Assembly (NCBI RefSeq): GCF_900106975.1
Contig: NZ_FNNU01000005.1
Location: forward strand, 124,001-188,000
DNA length: 64,000 bases
Direction: 5' to 3'
From: Pseudomonas kuykendallii
Lineage (GTDB): Bacteria > Pseudomonadota > Gammaproteobacteria > Pseudomonadales > Pseudomonadaceae
Shown here in pieces: positions 27,101-34,093 of this stretch; position 1 is the first letter of the stretch, and the number at the start of each line of letters is the position of its first letter. The notes beneath the pieces were generated by a model. That model worked only from the letters and a program-made list of their open reading frames with translations. It was not told the origin of the DNA and searched no databases. A program made the position numbers and the translations under genes.

Positions 27101-29008
27101 GGCAACCTCGGCGAGAAGGACGTCGAGGTGCTGTACGACGTCGACCCGCAATTGCCCGGCGTGCTGATCGGCGATGGCTTCAGGCTGCAGCAGATCCTCA
27201 TCAACCTCGCCGGTAACGCGCTGAAATTCACCCTGCAGGGGCATGTGGTCGTCGCCATGCAGCTTCTTCAGCGCCACGACGCCCTGGTGCTGGTGCGGAT
27301 TTCGGTGTCAGACAGCGGGATCGGCATCAGCAACGAGCAGCAGCAGCGAATCTTCGAGGGATTCAGCCAGGCGGAGGCCTCCACCACGCGCCGTTTCGGC
27401 GGCACCGGGCTCGGCCTGGTGATCTGCAAGCGCCTGGTGAGCCTGATGGGCGGCGAGTTGCTGGTGCGCAGCGAACTTGGTGTGGGCAGTACCTTCTGGT
27501 TCGATGTGGCCCTGGAGGTGCAGAAGCCCAATACGCTGCGCGCCGATTGTGCGTTGACCGATCGCCCGCTGCGCCTCCTGGTCGCCGACGACAACGCCAT
27601 TGCCGCCGAAGTGCTGGTGCGCATGGTGAATGCGCTGGGCTGGCGCGCAGACAGCGTCGGCGGTGGCGATGCGGCGATCGCCCGGGTCAACCAGGCGCTG
27701 GCGGAAGGCGAGCGCTACGACGTGGTACTGATGGACTGGCGCATGCCCGACCGCGACGGACTGAGCGCGGCGCGCCTGATCAGCCGTCAACAGGGTGATG
27801 TCAGCCCGCCGATGGTGATCATGGTCACCGCGCACGGCCGCGAGGAACTGGTGGACGCCCAGCAGGAAGGCAGTCCTGCCTTCGTCGACTTCCTGACCAA
27901 ACCGGTCACTCCGTTACAACTGGCTGCCAGCATCGAGCGGGCGCTCCACGGCATCCCGACGCCGAACGACTCCGGCAAGAACGCCCCGCGTACGCAGCGC
28001 CTGGCCGGCATGCGCTTGCTGGTGGTCGAGGACAACGTGCTCAATCGACAGGTAGCCAGCGAGTTGCTGAGCGCGGAAGGCGCGCAGCTTGAGCTGGCGG
28101 AAGGCGGTCTGTCCGGGGTCGACAGGGTCATGCGCCGCGCGCCCTTCGACGCGGTGCTGATGGACGTGCAGATGCCCGACATCGATGGCCTGGAAGCGAC
28201 CCGGCGGATTCGCCTGGACCCGCGCTGGGCGACGTTGCCAATCATCGCGATGACCGCCAATGCGTCCGATGAGGACCGCCGGGCCTGTCTGGCTGCGGGG
28301 ATGACCGAGCATGTCGGGAAGCCGATCGACCTTGAGCAACTGGTCGCCACCCTGCTCGGCTCCGCCCGGACGAAACACCGGCCCGTGGTGGCGACGGTCG
28401 TCGAGGACGGATCGCTCATCGAGGCGAGTGCGTCGATCAGCGCGCGCTTTGGCGGCAATCAGGCGCTGATCCGCCGGGTGCTCGTCGACTTCGAAGGAGA
28501 TATGGCCAGACAACTTCCGTTGCTCGCCGCCGCCATCGAGGCGGACGACAGCAGGGCCGCCAGTACGGTGCTGCACGCCATCAAGGGCAGCGCCGGCACG
28601 GTTGGCGCCCTTGCATTGGCTGGCCGGGTCAGCGGACTGGAGATCGAGCTGGTTCACCGCGGCGCGCGCCTGACCGAGCTTGTCGATGCGGCCTGCCTGG
28701 CCGAGCTGGAGCGGAGCGTGCAGCTCAGCCTAGAACGGCTGCGCGCGGTCTTCGGCGAGGAACCCGATGACTTGGTCGAGCCGCAGATGCGCGAGGCGTT
28801 GCCCGACGATGAGTGGCGCGAAAGGCTGAGCGCGCTGTTGGCGCTGGTGGATAGCGCCAACCTGCGCGCCATCGATGAGGCCAGGGCGCTCCAGCCCCAG
28901 GTGCCGGGCGCCTATCGGGAGGCGTTCGCCGAGGCGGCGGCGCAGCTGACCCGCTATGCGTTCAAGGCGGCCGCGGCCCGGCTCCGCAGTCTGTTCCCGG
29001 AGGAATGA
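24146..29008 (+). CDS. CHASE-PAS hybrid sensor histidine kinase with two receivers and HPt
   Basis: 1620 residues from a GTG start at 24146, chosen because AGGAAGG (24134-24140) sits 5 bases upstream; an upstream ATG lacks a site. Order: membrane helix ~13-33, periplasmic CHASE-type domain to ~300 (YGLRGVRGAV, GFIRRVSEQDE, VGLDIASESNRREA), second helix ~306-330, four PAS domains (~345-460, 492-600, 630-745, 760-870) with a coiled coil before PAS2, HisKA with His907 (NMSHEIRTPMNAV), ATPase (NLAGNALKF, GTGLGLVI), receiver 1 with Asp1197, receiver 2 with Asp1340, and HPt with His1477 (LHAIKGSAGTVGA). A full BvgS/ArcB-like phosphorelay. The likely final acceptor is the neighbouring REC-GGDEF-EAL protein (inference). 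Confidence 0.93.
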   Translation: MIDKSKFFPFYRSATVTLVVCLLVTAAAAWWTAKGNDQQASRAVTAQADQWSREVLERIRLYQYGLRGVRGAVLTAGENGMTRTLFRNYSLTRDLPYEFPGARGFGFIRRVSEQDEPAFLAKARADGPADFSIHSFASHSGERFVIQYIEPTRRQANVVGLDIASESNRREAALDAMRSGEVRLTAPITLAQETGKPLQSVLMLLPIYRSGVTPDSQAEREAQAFGWSYAPLLIEDVLKGLAVESEALHLSLRDVTPGGDGVSFYSSARHPSAEPELFTQRFEREMFGRRWQFELSAHPRFVANLNLPSVSLILLLGSLASLILAALAGAFSVSRQQQQRIAHTQAQLAAIVESSADGIIGKTLDGVVTSWNKGAEQLFGYSAKQALGKRLADLVVPPELAQEEAGILARVRRGERVPHFDTRRLRSDGSTFDVSITVSPIRNTEGIVVGASKTVRDISEQKAFAARILELNLGLEDQVARRTAELEQLNVLLESVLNAATEVSIIATDLDGIIRIFNRGAERLLGYAADEVVGKNTPLPFHMPAELHARAAELSVQLGERVEGMQTFTRMPDAGGAEMREWTYVRKDGSLFPVTLVVTAMRSPGGKPSGYLGIALDVTQRKAAERDREVSLEMTRAILNTAVNPIISIDAMGTVVSFNPAGERVFGYSEAEMLGRSVRRLVPESQRAAAQVFLEQLEHQELPGAIRNRDMSGLRKDGSEFPLQLSIGSVQMAERRLFVCIITDTTQLRMQQNELMAARDQLLLAAEAAELGIFAWDLQSDRLQWNERMLQIYGLPLELRDELTYSHWRERVHPDDRDTAEAGLKALIEHDEAFNAVFRAVLPDGQIRYVQAAARVERAADGSPIHMTGINRDITAQRELESSLLYAKDLADSANAAKSSFLANMSHEIRTPMNAVLGMLQLVQRTELRPRQLDYVVKAESAARSLLGLLNDILDYSKIEAGRMTLEQAPFELEAFLQDLAIVLAGNLGEKDVEVLYDVDPQLPGVLIGDGFRLQQILINLAGNALKFTLQGHVVVAMQLLQRHDALVLVRISVSDSGIGISNEQQQRIFEGFSQAEASTTRRFGGTGLGLVICKRLVSLMGGELLVRSELGVGSTFWFDVALEVQKPNTLRADCALTDRPLRLLVADDNAIAAEVLVRMVNALGWRADSVGGGDAAIARVNQALAEGERYDVVLMDWRMPDRDGLSAARLISRQQGDVSPPMVIMVTAHGREELVDAQQEGSPAFVDFLTKPVTPLQLAASIERALHGIPTPNDSGKNAPRTQRLAGMRLLVVEDNVLNRQVASELLSAEGAQLELAEGGLSGVDRVMRRAPFDAVLMDVQMPDIDGLEATRRIRLDPRWATLPIIAMTANASDEDRRACLAAGMTEHVGKPIDLEQLVATLLGSARTKHRPVVATVVEDGSLIEASASISARFGGNQALIRRVLVDFEGDMARQLPLLAAAIEADDSRAASTVLHAIKGSAGTVGALALAGRVSGLEIELVHRGARLTELVDAACLAELERSVQLSLERLRAVFGEEPDDLVEPQMREALPDDEWRERLSALLALVDSANLRAIDEARALQPQVPGAYREAFAEAAAQLTRYAFKAAAARLRSLFPEE

Positions 29009-29025
29009 CCGCCCGCGGTGGTCGC

Positions 29026-29856
29026 CTAGGCCGTTGCGGCGCGCGCCAGGTTTTCCCGCTGGCGCCATTCCATGTAGGTCTTCAGCAGCAGCGTGATCAG
29101 TGCCATGCAGGCCAGCAGAGCGGCGGCGGTGAAGGCCGCGGCGGTCTTGTAGTCGTTGTTCAACTGCTCGACCAGCAGCGACAGCGTCAGCGTCTGGTTG
29201 ATGATGGTGCCCGACACTACCGAAACCGCGCCGAACTCACCGACCGCTCGGGCGTTGGTGACCACCACGCCATACAGCAGCGCCCATTTGATCTTCGGCA
29301 GCGTGATGTGGCGGAAGATCTGCCAGCCATTGGCACCCAGGCACAGCGCGGCGGACTCCTCGTCGCTGCCCTGCGCCTGCATCACCGGGATAAGGATGCG
29401 CGCGACATAGGGCGAGGTGACGAATACCGTGACCATGAGGATGCCCGGCCAGGCGAACATCAGCTGGATGCCCTGGGCGGAAATCCACTGTCCGAGGCTG
29501 CTCTCGACGCCGTAGACCACCAGGTAGCAGAGCCCCGCCACCACCGGCGAGACGGCGAAGGGAATGTCCACCAGGGTCGACAGCAGCTTGCGACCGCGGA
29601 AGTCGTAATGGGTCAGGCACCAGGCCAGCATGATGCCGAAGAGCATGTTGATCGGCACCGTGAGCACGGTGACGAACAGCGTCAGGCCGATGGCGTGGAG
29701 CATGAAGTCCTGCGAGAGGTTCTCCACCAGCAGGCCCCAGCCGCCGCTCAGCGCCTTGCCGAAGATCAGCGCCAGCGGAACGATGAGGATCAGCCCGACC
29801 AGCGTCAGGCCGAGGGCGATGAGCAGCCATTGATGCCAGTGCGTGGGCTTTTTCAT
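29026..29856 (-). CDS. cysW: Sulfate/thiosulfate ABC transporter permease CysW
   Basis: A 276-residue inner-membrane permease with six helices, half of the sulfate import channel. ATG 29856 (MKKPTHWHQW) overlaps the cysT stop by 4 bases (ATGA), so it is translationally coupled. The ABC-permease EAA loop (LCLGANGWQIFRHITLPKIKWALLYGVVVTNARAVGEFGAVSVVSG) and CysW-like DIPFAVSPVVAGLCYL are clear. The C-terminus (ENLARAATA) is normal. Odd point: cysA, the ATPase gene that usually follows in Pseudomonas, is not there; only 17 bp separate the stop from the convergent hybrid kinase. Confidence 0.94.
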   Translation of the reverse strand: MKKPTHWHQWLLIALGLTLVGLILIVPLALIFGKALSGGWGLLVENLSQDFMLHAIGLTLFVTVLTVPINMLFGIMLAWCLTHYDFRGRKLLSTLVDIPFAVSPVVAGLCYLVVYGVESSLGQWISAQGIQLMFAWPGILMVTVFVTSPYVARILIPVMQAQGSDEESAALCLGANGWQIFRHITLPKIKWALLYGVVVTNARAVGEFGAVSVVSGTIINQTLTLSLLVEQLNNDYKTAAAFTAAALLACMALITLLLKTYMEWRQRENLARAATA

Positions 29857-30662
29857 GAGGTCTTGCGCTGCCAGCGAAGCAGGCGCCCTTGTAAGAGCTG
29901 AAGAACGAACAGCAGCGCCAGCGACGCCAGCAGGATCACGGAGGCGATGGCCGCCGCGGCCGGATAGTTGAACTCCTGCAGGCGGACAAAAATCATCAGC
30001 GAGGACACCTCGGTTTTGAACGGGATGTTCCCGGCGATCATGATCACCGCGCCGAACTCGCCGAGGCTGCGGATGAATGCCTGCGACGAACCCGTCACCA
30101 GGGCCGGCACCAGGGTCGGGAACACCACGTAGCAGAAGGTCTGCAGCTTGCTCGCGCCGAGCGTGCGCGCGGCTTCCTCGTATTCGTTGCCCAGGTCCTG
30201 CAGCACCGGCTGCACGGTGCGCACCACGAACGGCAGGCTGGTGAAGGTCATCGCCACCACGATGCCGGGATAGGCATAGGACACCTTGAGCCCCAGCGGC
30301 GCGAGCCACTGGCCGAGCCAGCCGCCGGGCACCAGCAGCGTCGCCAGGGTCAGCCCGGCGACCGAGGTGGGCAAGGCGAATGGCAGATCGACCAGGGCGT
30401 CGACCAGGCGCCGGCCGGGGAACTCGTAGCGGGTGATGATCCAGGCCAGCAGCAGGCCAATCAGCGTCGCCGCGAGGGTCGAATAGAACGCGCCGCTGAG
30501 CGTCACCCGGTAGCTGCCGAGTACGCGGCGATCGGTGATCGCCTGCCAGTACTGCGCCCAGGACATGTCGCTGACGTACACCAGCAAGGCGGAAATCGGG
30601 AAGAGGATGACCAGCGACAGGTAGAAGGCACTGAAGCCGAAGCTGGGTGCGAATCCGGGCAT
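29853..30662 (-). CDS. cysT: Sulfate/thiosulfate ABC transporter permease CysT
   Basis: Partner permease of CysW, 269 residues from ATG 30662 (MPGFAPSFGF). A GTG at 30704 would add 14 residues; neither start has a strong ribosome site, so the N-terminus is uncertain. Six helices. DLPFALPTSVAGLTLATLL and the EAA loop (AARTLGASKLQTFCYVVFPTLVPALVTGSSQAFIRSLGEFGAVIMIAG) are characteristic of CysT/CysU. It lies about 160 bp after sbp, with a strong hairpin between, and overlaps cysW. Confidence 0.93.
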   Translation of the reverse strand: MPGFAPSFGFSAFYLSLVILFPISALLVYVSDMSWAQYWQAITDRRVLGSYRVTLSGAFYSTLAATLIGLLLAWIITRYEFPGRRLVDALVDLPFALPTSVAGLTLATLLVPGGWLGQWLAPLGLKVSYAYPGIVVAMTFTSLPFVVRTVQPVLQDLGNEYEEAARTLGASKLQTFCYVVFPTLVPALVTGSSQAFIRSLGEFGAVIMIAGNIPFKTEVSSLMIFVRLQEFNYPAAAAIASVILLASLALLFVLQLLQGRLLRWQRKTS

Positions 30663-30791
30663 GGTCGGGGATTGGAAAAAGAACAGCGCAGTCTTTCTAG
30701 TCACAGGAGCCTGCCGGCGGAACGGCGTTTGAGTCGACGGATCTGGCGAACGATAGGGGCGCGTCGCGAAGGCGACGGCGCTCCGGTGCAG

Positions 30792-30813
30792 GCGCGCCAC
30801 GAGCGTGGCGCGC
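30792..30813 (-). other. Strong intercistronic hairpin between sbp and cysT
   Basis: A perfect 10-bp stem GCGCGCCACG/CGTGGCGCGC with a 2-base nominal loop (AG), 11 bases after the sbp stop, without a U-run. It probably stabilises the sbp 3' end or causes partial termination, giving more binding protein than permease, a known pattern in ABC operons (inference here). Confidence 0.6.
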
Positions 30814-30823
30814 AACGGTCGGT

Positions 30824-31828
30824 TTACTCGGCCAGGAGCTGGTCGAGGATAGCATTGCCGGCGAAGTGATTGTTCTGGATGTCGGTCCAGGAGCCCAGCA
30901 CCTTGGTCGGATCGATCAGCTCGACCTTGGCGAATTGCCCCTCGGTCGCCTTGACCACCGACGGCTCGTGCACGCGCAGGTGGTAGGAGGCGATCAGCGT
31001 CTGCACCTCCTTGCTGTACTCGAAGTTGAGGTACTCGGTCGCCTGCTTGCGGGTGCCTTTCTGGTCGACCACCTTGTCCACCACGGCGACCGGGAATTCG
31101 GCCAGGACGCTGACCGGCGGGATCACGACCTCGAAACCTTCGGCCTTGAATTCGTCACCCTTGGCGATGTTCACCACTTCCGACTCGAAGGTCAGCAGCA
31201 CATCGCCCTGCCCGTTCTGCGCGAATGCCACGGTGGCGCCACGGCCGCCGGTAGGGAAACTTTCGACGTTGTGCAGCAGCTTGCCGACGAACTGCCGGGT
31301 CTTGGCATCGTCACCCTTGAACTTCTCGTTGGCGTAGAGCCAGGCGCCCAGGTAGGTGTAGCGCGCGTTGCCGGACGTCTTCGGGTTGGGGAACACCAGT
31401 TTCACATCGTCACGAACCAGGTCGTCCCAGGTCTTGATGTTCTTCGGATTGCCCTTGCGCACGAGGAAACCGATGGTGCTGTAGTACGGCGAGCTGTTGT
31501 TGGGGAATTTCGACGCCCAGTCCTTGCTCACCAGCCCGCGTTCGGCGAGGACGTTCACGTCGGAGACCTGGTTGAAGGTCACGGTGTCGACCTTCTTGCC
31601 CTGGATGATGTCCTGAGCCTGCCGGGAAGTGCCGGCGAAGGATTGATCGATCTTCAGGTCTTCGCCGGTCTGCTCTTTCCAGTGCTTGATGAACAGCGGG
31701 TTTATTTCGGTGAAGAGTTCGCGTGCCACGTCGTAGGACGCGTTCAGCAACGGCGGGCTGTCGGCGAGCGCGACGGCGCTGCCGAAAGTGGTCGTCAGGG
31801 CAGTCGCCAACAAGAGTTTCTTCAACAT
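30824..31828 (-). CDS. sbp: Periplasmic sulfate-binding protein
   Basis: A 334-residue solute-binding protein that captures sulfate in the periplasm for CysTW. A signal peptide (MLKKLLLATALTTTFGSAVALA, cut before DSPPLL, ~residue 22) is followed by LLNASYDVARELFTEINPLF, the FAGTSRQAQDIIQGKKVDTVTFNQ segment and GRGATVAFAQNGQGDVLLTFESEV, all typical of Sbp/CysP. ATG preceded by AGGAAAGGAAG. First gene of sbp-cysT-cysW. A leader hairpin and an A/T-rich promoter region lie upstream; CysB control is expected from known biology but I cannot define a site. Confidence 0.95.
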   Translation of the reverse strand: MLKKLLLATALTTTFGSAVALADSPPLLNASYDVARELFTEINPLFIKHWKEQTGEDLKIDQSFAGTSRQAQDIIQGKKVDTVTFNQVSDVNVLAERGLVSKDWASKFPNNSSPYYSTIGFLVRKGNPKNIKTWDDLVRDDVKLVFPNPKTSGNARYTYLGAWLYANEKFKGDDAKTRQFVGKLLHNVESFPTGGRGATVAFAQNGQGDVLLTFESEVVNIAKGDEFKAEGFEVVIPPVSVLAEFPVAVVDKVVDQKGTRKQATEYLNFEYSKEVQTLIASYHLRVHEPSVVKATEGQFAKVELIDPTKVLGSWTDIQNNHFAGNAILDQLLAE

Positions 31829-31881
31829 GATGCTTCCTTTCCTCGCACGTTTAGCCCGCCGTGGCGGATCGAGTTCTAGTT

Positions 31882-31904
31882 CGCCAGCGCGGATGACGCT
31901 GGCG
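31882..31904 (-). promoter_or_regulatory. Leader hairpin upstream of sbp
   Basis: Perfect 8-bp stem CGCCAGCG/CGCTGGCG with a 7-base loop, about 54 bases before the sbp ATG. Upstream of it (31905-31976) is an A/T-rich stretch with GCTAAT-N11-ATTAGC (31938-31960), the likely promoter/activator region. A role as mRNA stabiliser or attenuator is inferred. Confidence 0.45.
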
Positions 31905-31976
31905 TGCTTATTCTTTTTAAAGATTTTATCGACAAATGCTAATACTAAAAAAGAATTAGCTTGGACATAAAGTCCT

Positions 31977-32918
31977 TCAGCAATCGCCGCCTACCTGGCT
32001 CTGCAGGTTCGCCTGGGTGACGTTGCTGTCCGCCGGCACGCTGCGGGTCAGCCAGACGTTGCCGCCGATGGTCGAGCCCTGGCCGATGGTGATGCGCCCG
32101 AGGATGGTCGCGCCCGCGTAGATCACCACATCGTCTTCGACGATCGGGTGGCGCGGCTGGCCCTTCTGCAGGTTGCCGGATTCGTCGGCGGGGAAGCGCT
32201 TGGCGCCCAGCGTGACGGCCTGATAGATGCGTACCCGCTGGCCGATGATCGCGGTTTCGCCAATCACCACACCCGTTCCGTGATCGATGAAGAAACTCGG
32301 GCCGATCTGCGCGCCTGGGTGGATGTCGATGCCGGTCAGCGAATGGGCAATCTCCGCGACTATCCGCGCCAGCAGGGTAAGCCCGGCCTTGTAGAGGTGA
32401 TGCGCGAGACGGTGGTGGATGATCGCGAGGATGCCGGGATAGCAGACCAGCACTTCGTCGACGCTGCGCGCCGCCGGGTCGCCCTGGTAGGCGGCCAGCA
32501 CGTCGGTGTCGAGCAGGCGCCGCAGCGCTGGCAATGCGGCGGCGAACTCGCGCACCAGTTCGACCGCGCGGGCGCTTTCGTTGATCGCTTCGTGTCCCTG
32601 CTGGCGGGCCTGGTAGCGCAGCTCGCGTTGCACTTCCAGGCGCAGCGCGTTGAGCGCGACGTCCAGGGTGTGGCCGACGTAAAAATCCTCGCTCTCTTCG
32701 CGCAGATCGGTCGGCCCGAGGCGCATCGGGAACAGCGCTCCGCTGATCGCCTCGATGACCTGGGCGACCCGCTCGCGGGACGGCAATTCGCGGCATTGCT
32801 TGTCGTTGGCTCGGCCGTGGCTGCTGCGCCAGTCGATGCGCGCGCTGCGCAGCTCGCCGACGATGCGCTCGAGTTCCCAATGCAGGGGCCGCGAAGCGTT
32901 GGAAGAATCCTGGTTCAT
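31977..32918 (-). CDS. epsC: Serine O-acetyltransferase, EpsC type
   Basis: A 313-residue enzyme acetylating L-serine with acetyl-CoA, the committed step of cysteine synthesis. The N-terminal helical half is the long EpsC form; the C-terminal half is a left-handed beta-helix of hexapeptide repeats (GIDIHPGAQIGPSFFIDHGTGVVIGETAIIG) with the catalytic HGTG histidine. The C-terminus after VWLTRSVPADSNVTQ is long, as in EpsC rather than CysE. It sits just upstream of the sulfate importer, a sensible cysteine-supply pairing, and 60 bp downstream of the CIO operon, possibly co-transcribed with either. Confidence 0.9.
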   Translation of the reverse strand: MNQDSSNASRPLHWELERIVGELRSARIDWRSSHGRANDKQCRELPSRERVAQVIEAISGALFPMRLGPTDLREESEDFYVGHTLDVALNALRLEVQRELRYQARQQGHEAINESARAVELVREFAAALPALRRLLDTDVLAAYQGDPAARSVDEVLVCYPGILAIIHHRLAHHLYKAGLTLLARIVAEIAHSLTGIDIHPGAQIGPSFFIDHGTGVVIGETAIIGQRVRIYQAVTLGAKRFPADESGNLQKGQPRHPIVEDDVVIYAGATILGRITIGQGSTIGGNVWLTRSVPADSNVTQANLQSQVGGDC

Positions 32919-32978
32919 CGCATGTCGTTCCAGTCAATCGGAACGCCGATGTTAACCCCAACGCCCGCCGCTTGGCTC

Positions 32979-33089
32979 TCAGTCGATGCCCATCGCCAGC
33001 CGAATGCCGTAGGCCAGCAGCGTCACCGCCAGCACGCCGGCGCACCACAGGCCGACGAACCAGGCCAGTCGCTTCAGGCGTCCGGGCAT
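32979..33089 (-). CDS. DUF2474 family small CIO subunit (36 aa)
   Basis: A 36-residue single-helix membrane protein: basic N-terminus MPGRLKRLAWF, one helix ~10-28 (VGLWCAGVLAVTLLAYGIRL), short GID tail. It matches DUF2474 proteins, the CydX-like third subunit of CIO-type bd oxidases. Its ATG overlaps the cydB-like stop by one base (TGATG), so it is translationally coupled. Easily missed because of its size. The call is strong from position and shape. Confidence 0.85.
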   Translation of the reverse strand: MPGRLKRLAWFVGLWCAGVLAVTLLAYGIRLAMGID

Positions 33090-34093
33090 CAGTGATAGCC
33101 CTCGCCGACGTTGATCTTCCCGCGGAAGACCCAGTAGCTGTAGAAGGTGTAGGCGAGGATCACCGGGACCAGGGTCAACACCCCGACCAGAGTGAACGAC
33201 TGGCTTTTGGGCGGTGCCGCCGCCTGCCAGATGGAGATGTCCGGCGGCACGATGTTCGGCCACAGGCTGATGGCCAGCCCCGTGTAGGCCAGGAAGATCA
33301 GCGCCAGGGTCAGCACGAACGGCTGGATCTCCCGGTGCCGGATTACCGCCCGGACCAGCGCGAACACGGTGAGCGCCACCAGCAGCGGCACCGGCAGGAA
33401 GTAGAACAGGTTGGGCAAGGTGAACCAGCGCTCGGCGATGGCGTCGTGCGCCAGCGGCGTCCACAGGCTGACGATGGCGATGGTCGCCAGCAGCACCAGG
33501 GTCAGCGGAGTCATCAGGCGGAACATCCGTTGCTGCAACTCACCGCTGGTCTTCATGATCAGCCAGCCGCAACCGAGCATCGCGTAGCCGACCACCAGGG
33601 CCAGCCCGGTGAACACCGGGAACGGCGCCAGCCAGTCCAGCGGCCCGCCCGCGAAGCTGCGCCCCTCGACCGGAATGCCGTCGATGAAGGCACCCAGCAC
33701 CACGCCCTGGCTGAAGGTCGCCAGCACCGAACCGCCGATGAAAGCCTTGTCCCACCAGTGCTTGCTGCGCTTGGCCTTGAAGCGGAACTCGAAGGCCACG
33801 CCGCGGAAGATCAGCGCCACCAGCATGAGTATCAACGGCAGATAGAGCGCGGTCAGCACCACCGAATAGGCCAGCGGAAAGGCGGCGAACAGCCCTGCCC
33901 CGCCGAGCACCAGCCAGGTTTCGTTGCCGTCCCAGATCGGCGCGACGGTGTTCATCATCACGTCGCGGTTCTCTTCCTCGCGAATGAACGGGAAAAGGAT
34001 GCCGATGCCCAGGTCGAAGCCGTCCATGACCACGTACATGAAGATGCCGAAGGCGATGATGCCGGCCCATACCAGTGGAAGATCAAAGCTCAT
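33089..34093 (-). CDS. cioB: Cyanide-insensitive (bd-type) quinol oxidase subunit II
   Basis: A 334-residue integral membrane protein with about eight helices, subunit II of a bd-type quinol oxidase that reduces oxygen without pumping protons. The N-terminus (LPLVWAGIIAFGIFMYVVMDGFDLGIGILFPF) is the conserved CydB helix with the proton-path residues; NGNE-type segment GNETWLVLGG is present. Its start lies 11 bp inside the end of cioA, and its stop overlaps the DUF2474 gene. The operon form cioA-cioB-DUF2474 with a short subunit I marks the CIO class. Confidence 0.94.
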   Translation of the reverse strand: MSFDLPLVWAGIIAFGIFMYVVMDGFDLGIGILFPFIREEENRDVMMNTVAPIWDGNETWLVLGGAGLFAAFPLAYSVVLTALYLPLILMLVALIFRGVAFEFRFKAKRSKHWWDKAFIGGSVLATFSQGVVLGAFIDGIPVEGRSFAGGPLDWLAPFPVFTGLALVVGYAMLGCGWLIMKTSGELQQRMFRLMTPLTLVLLATIAIVSLWTPLAHDAIAERWFTLPNLFYFLPVPLLVALTVFALVRAVIRHREIQPFVLTLALIFLAYTGLAISLWPNIVPPDISIWQAAAPPKSQSFTLVGVLTLVPVILAYTFYSYWVFRGKINVGEGYH

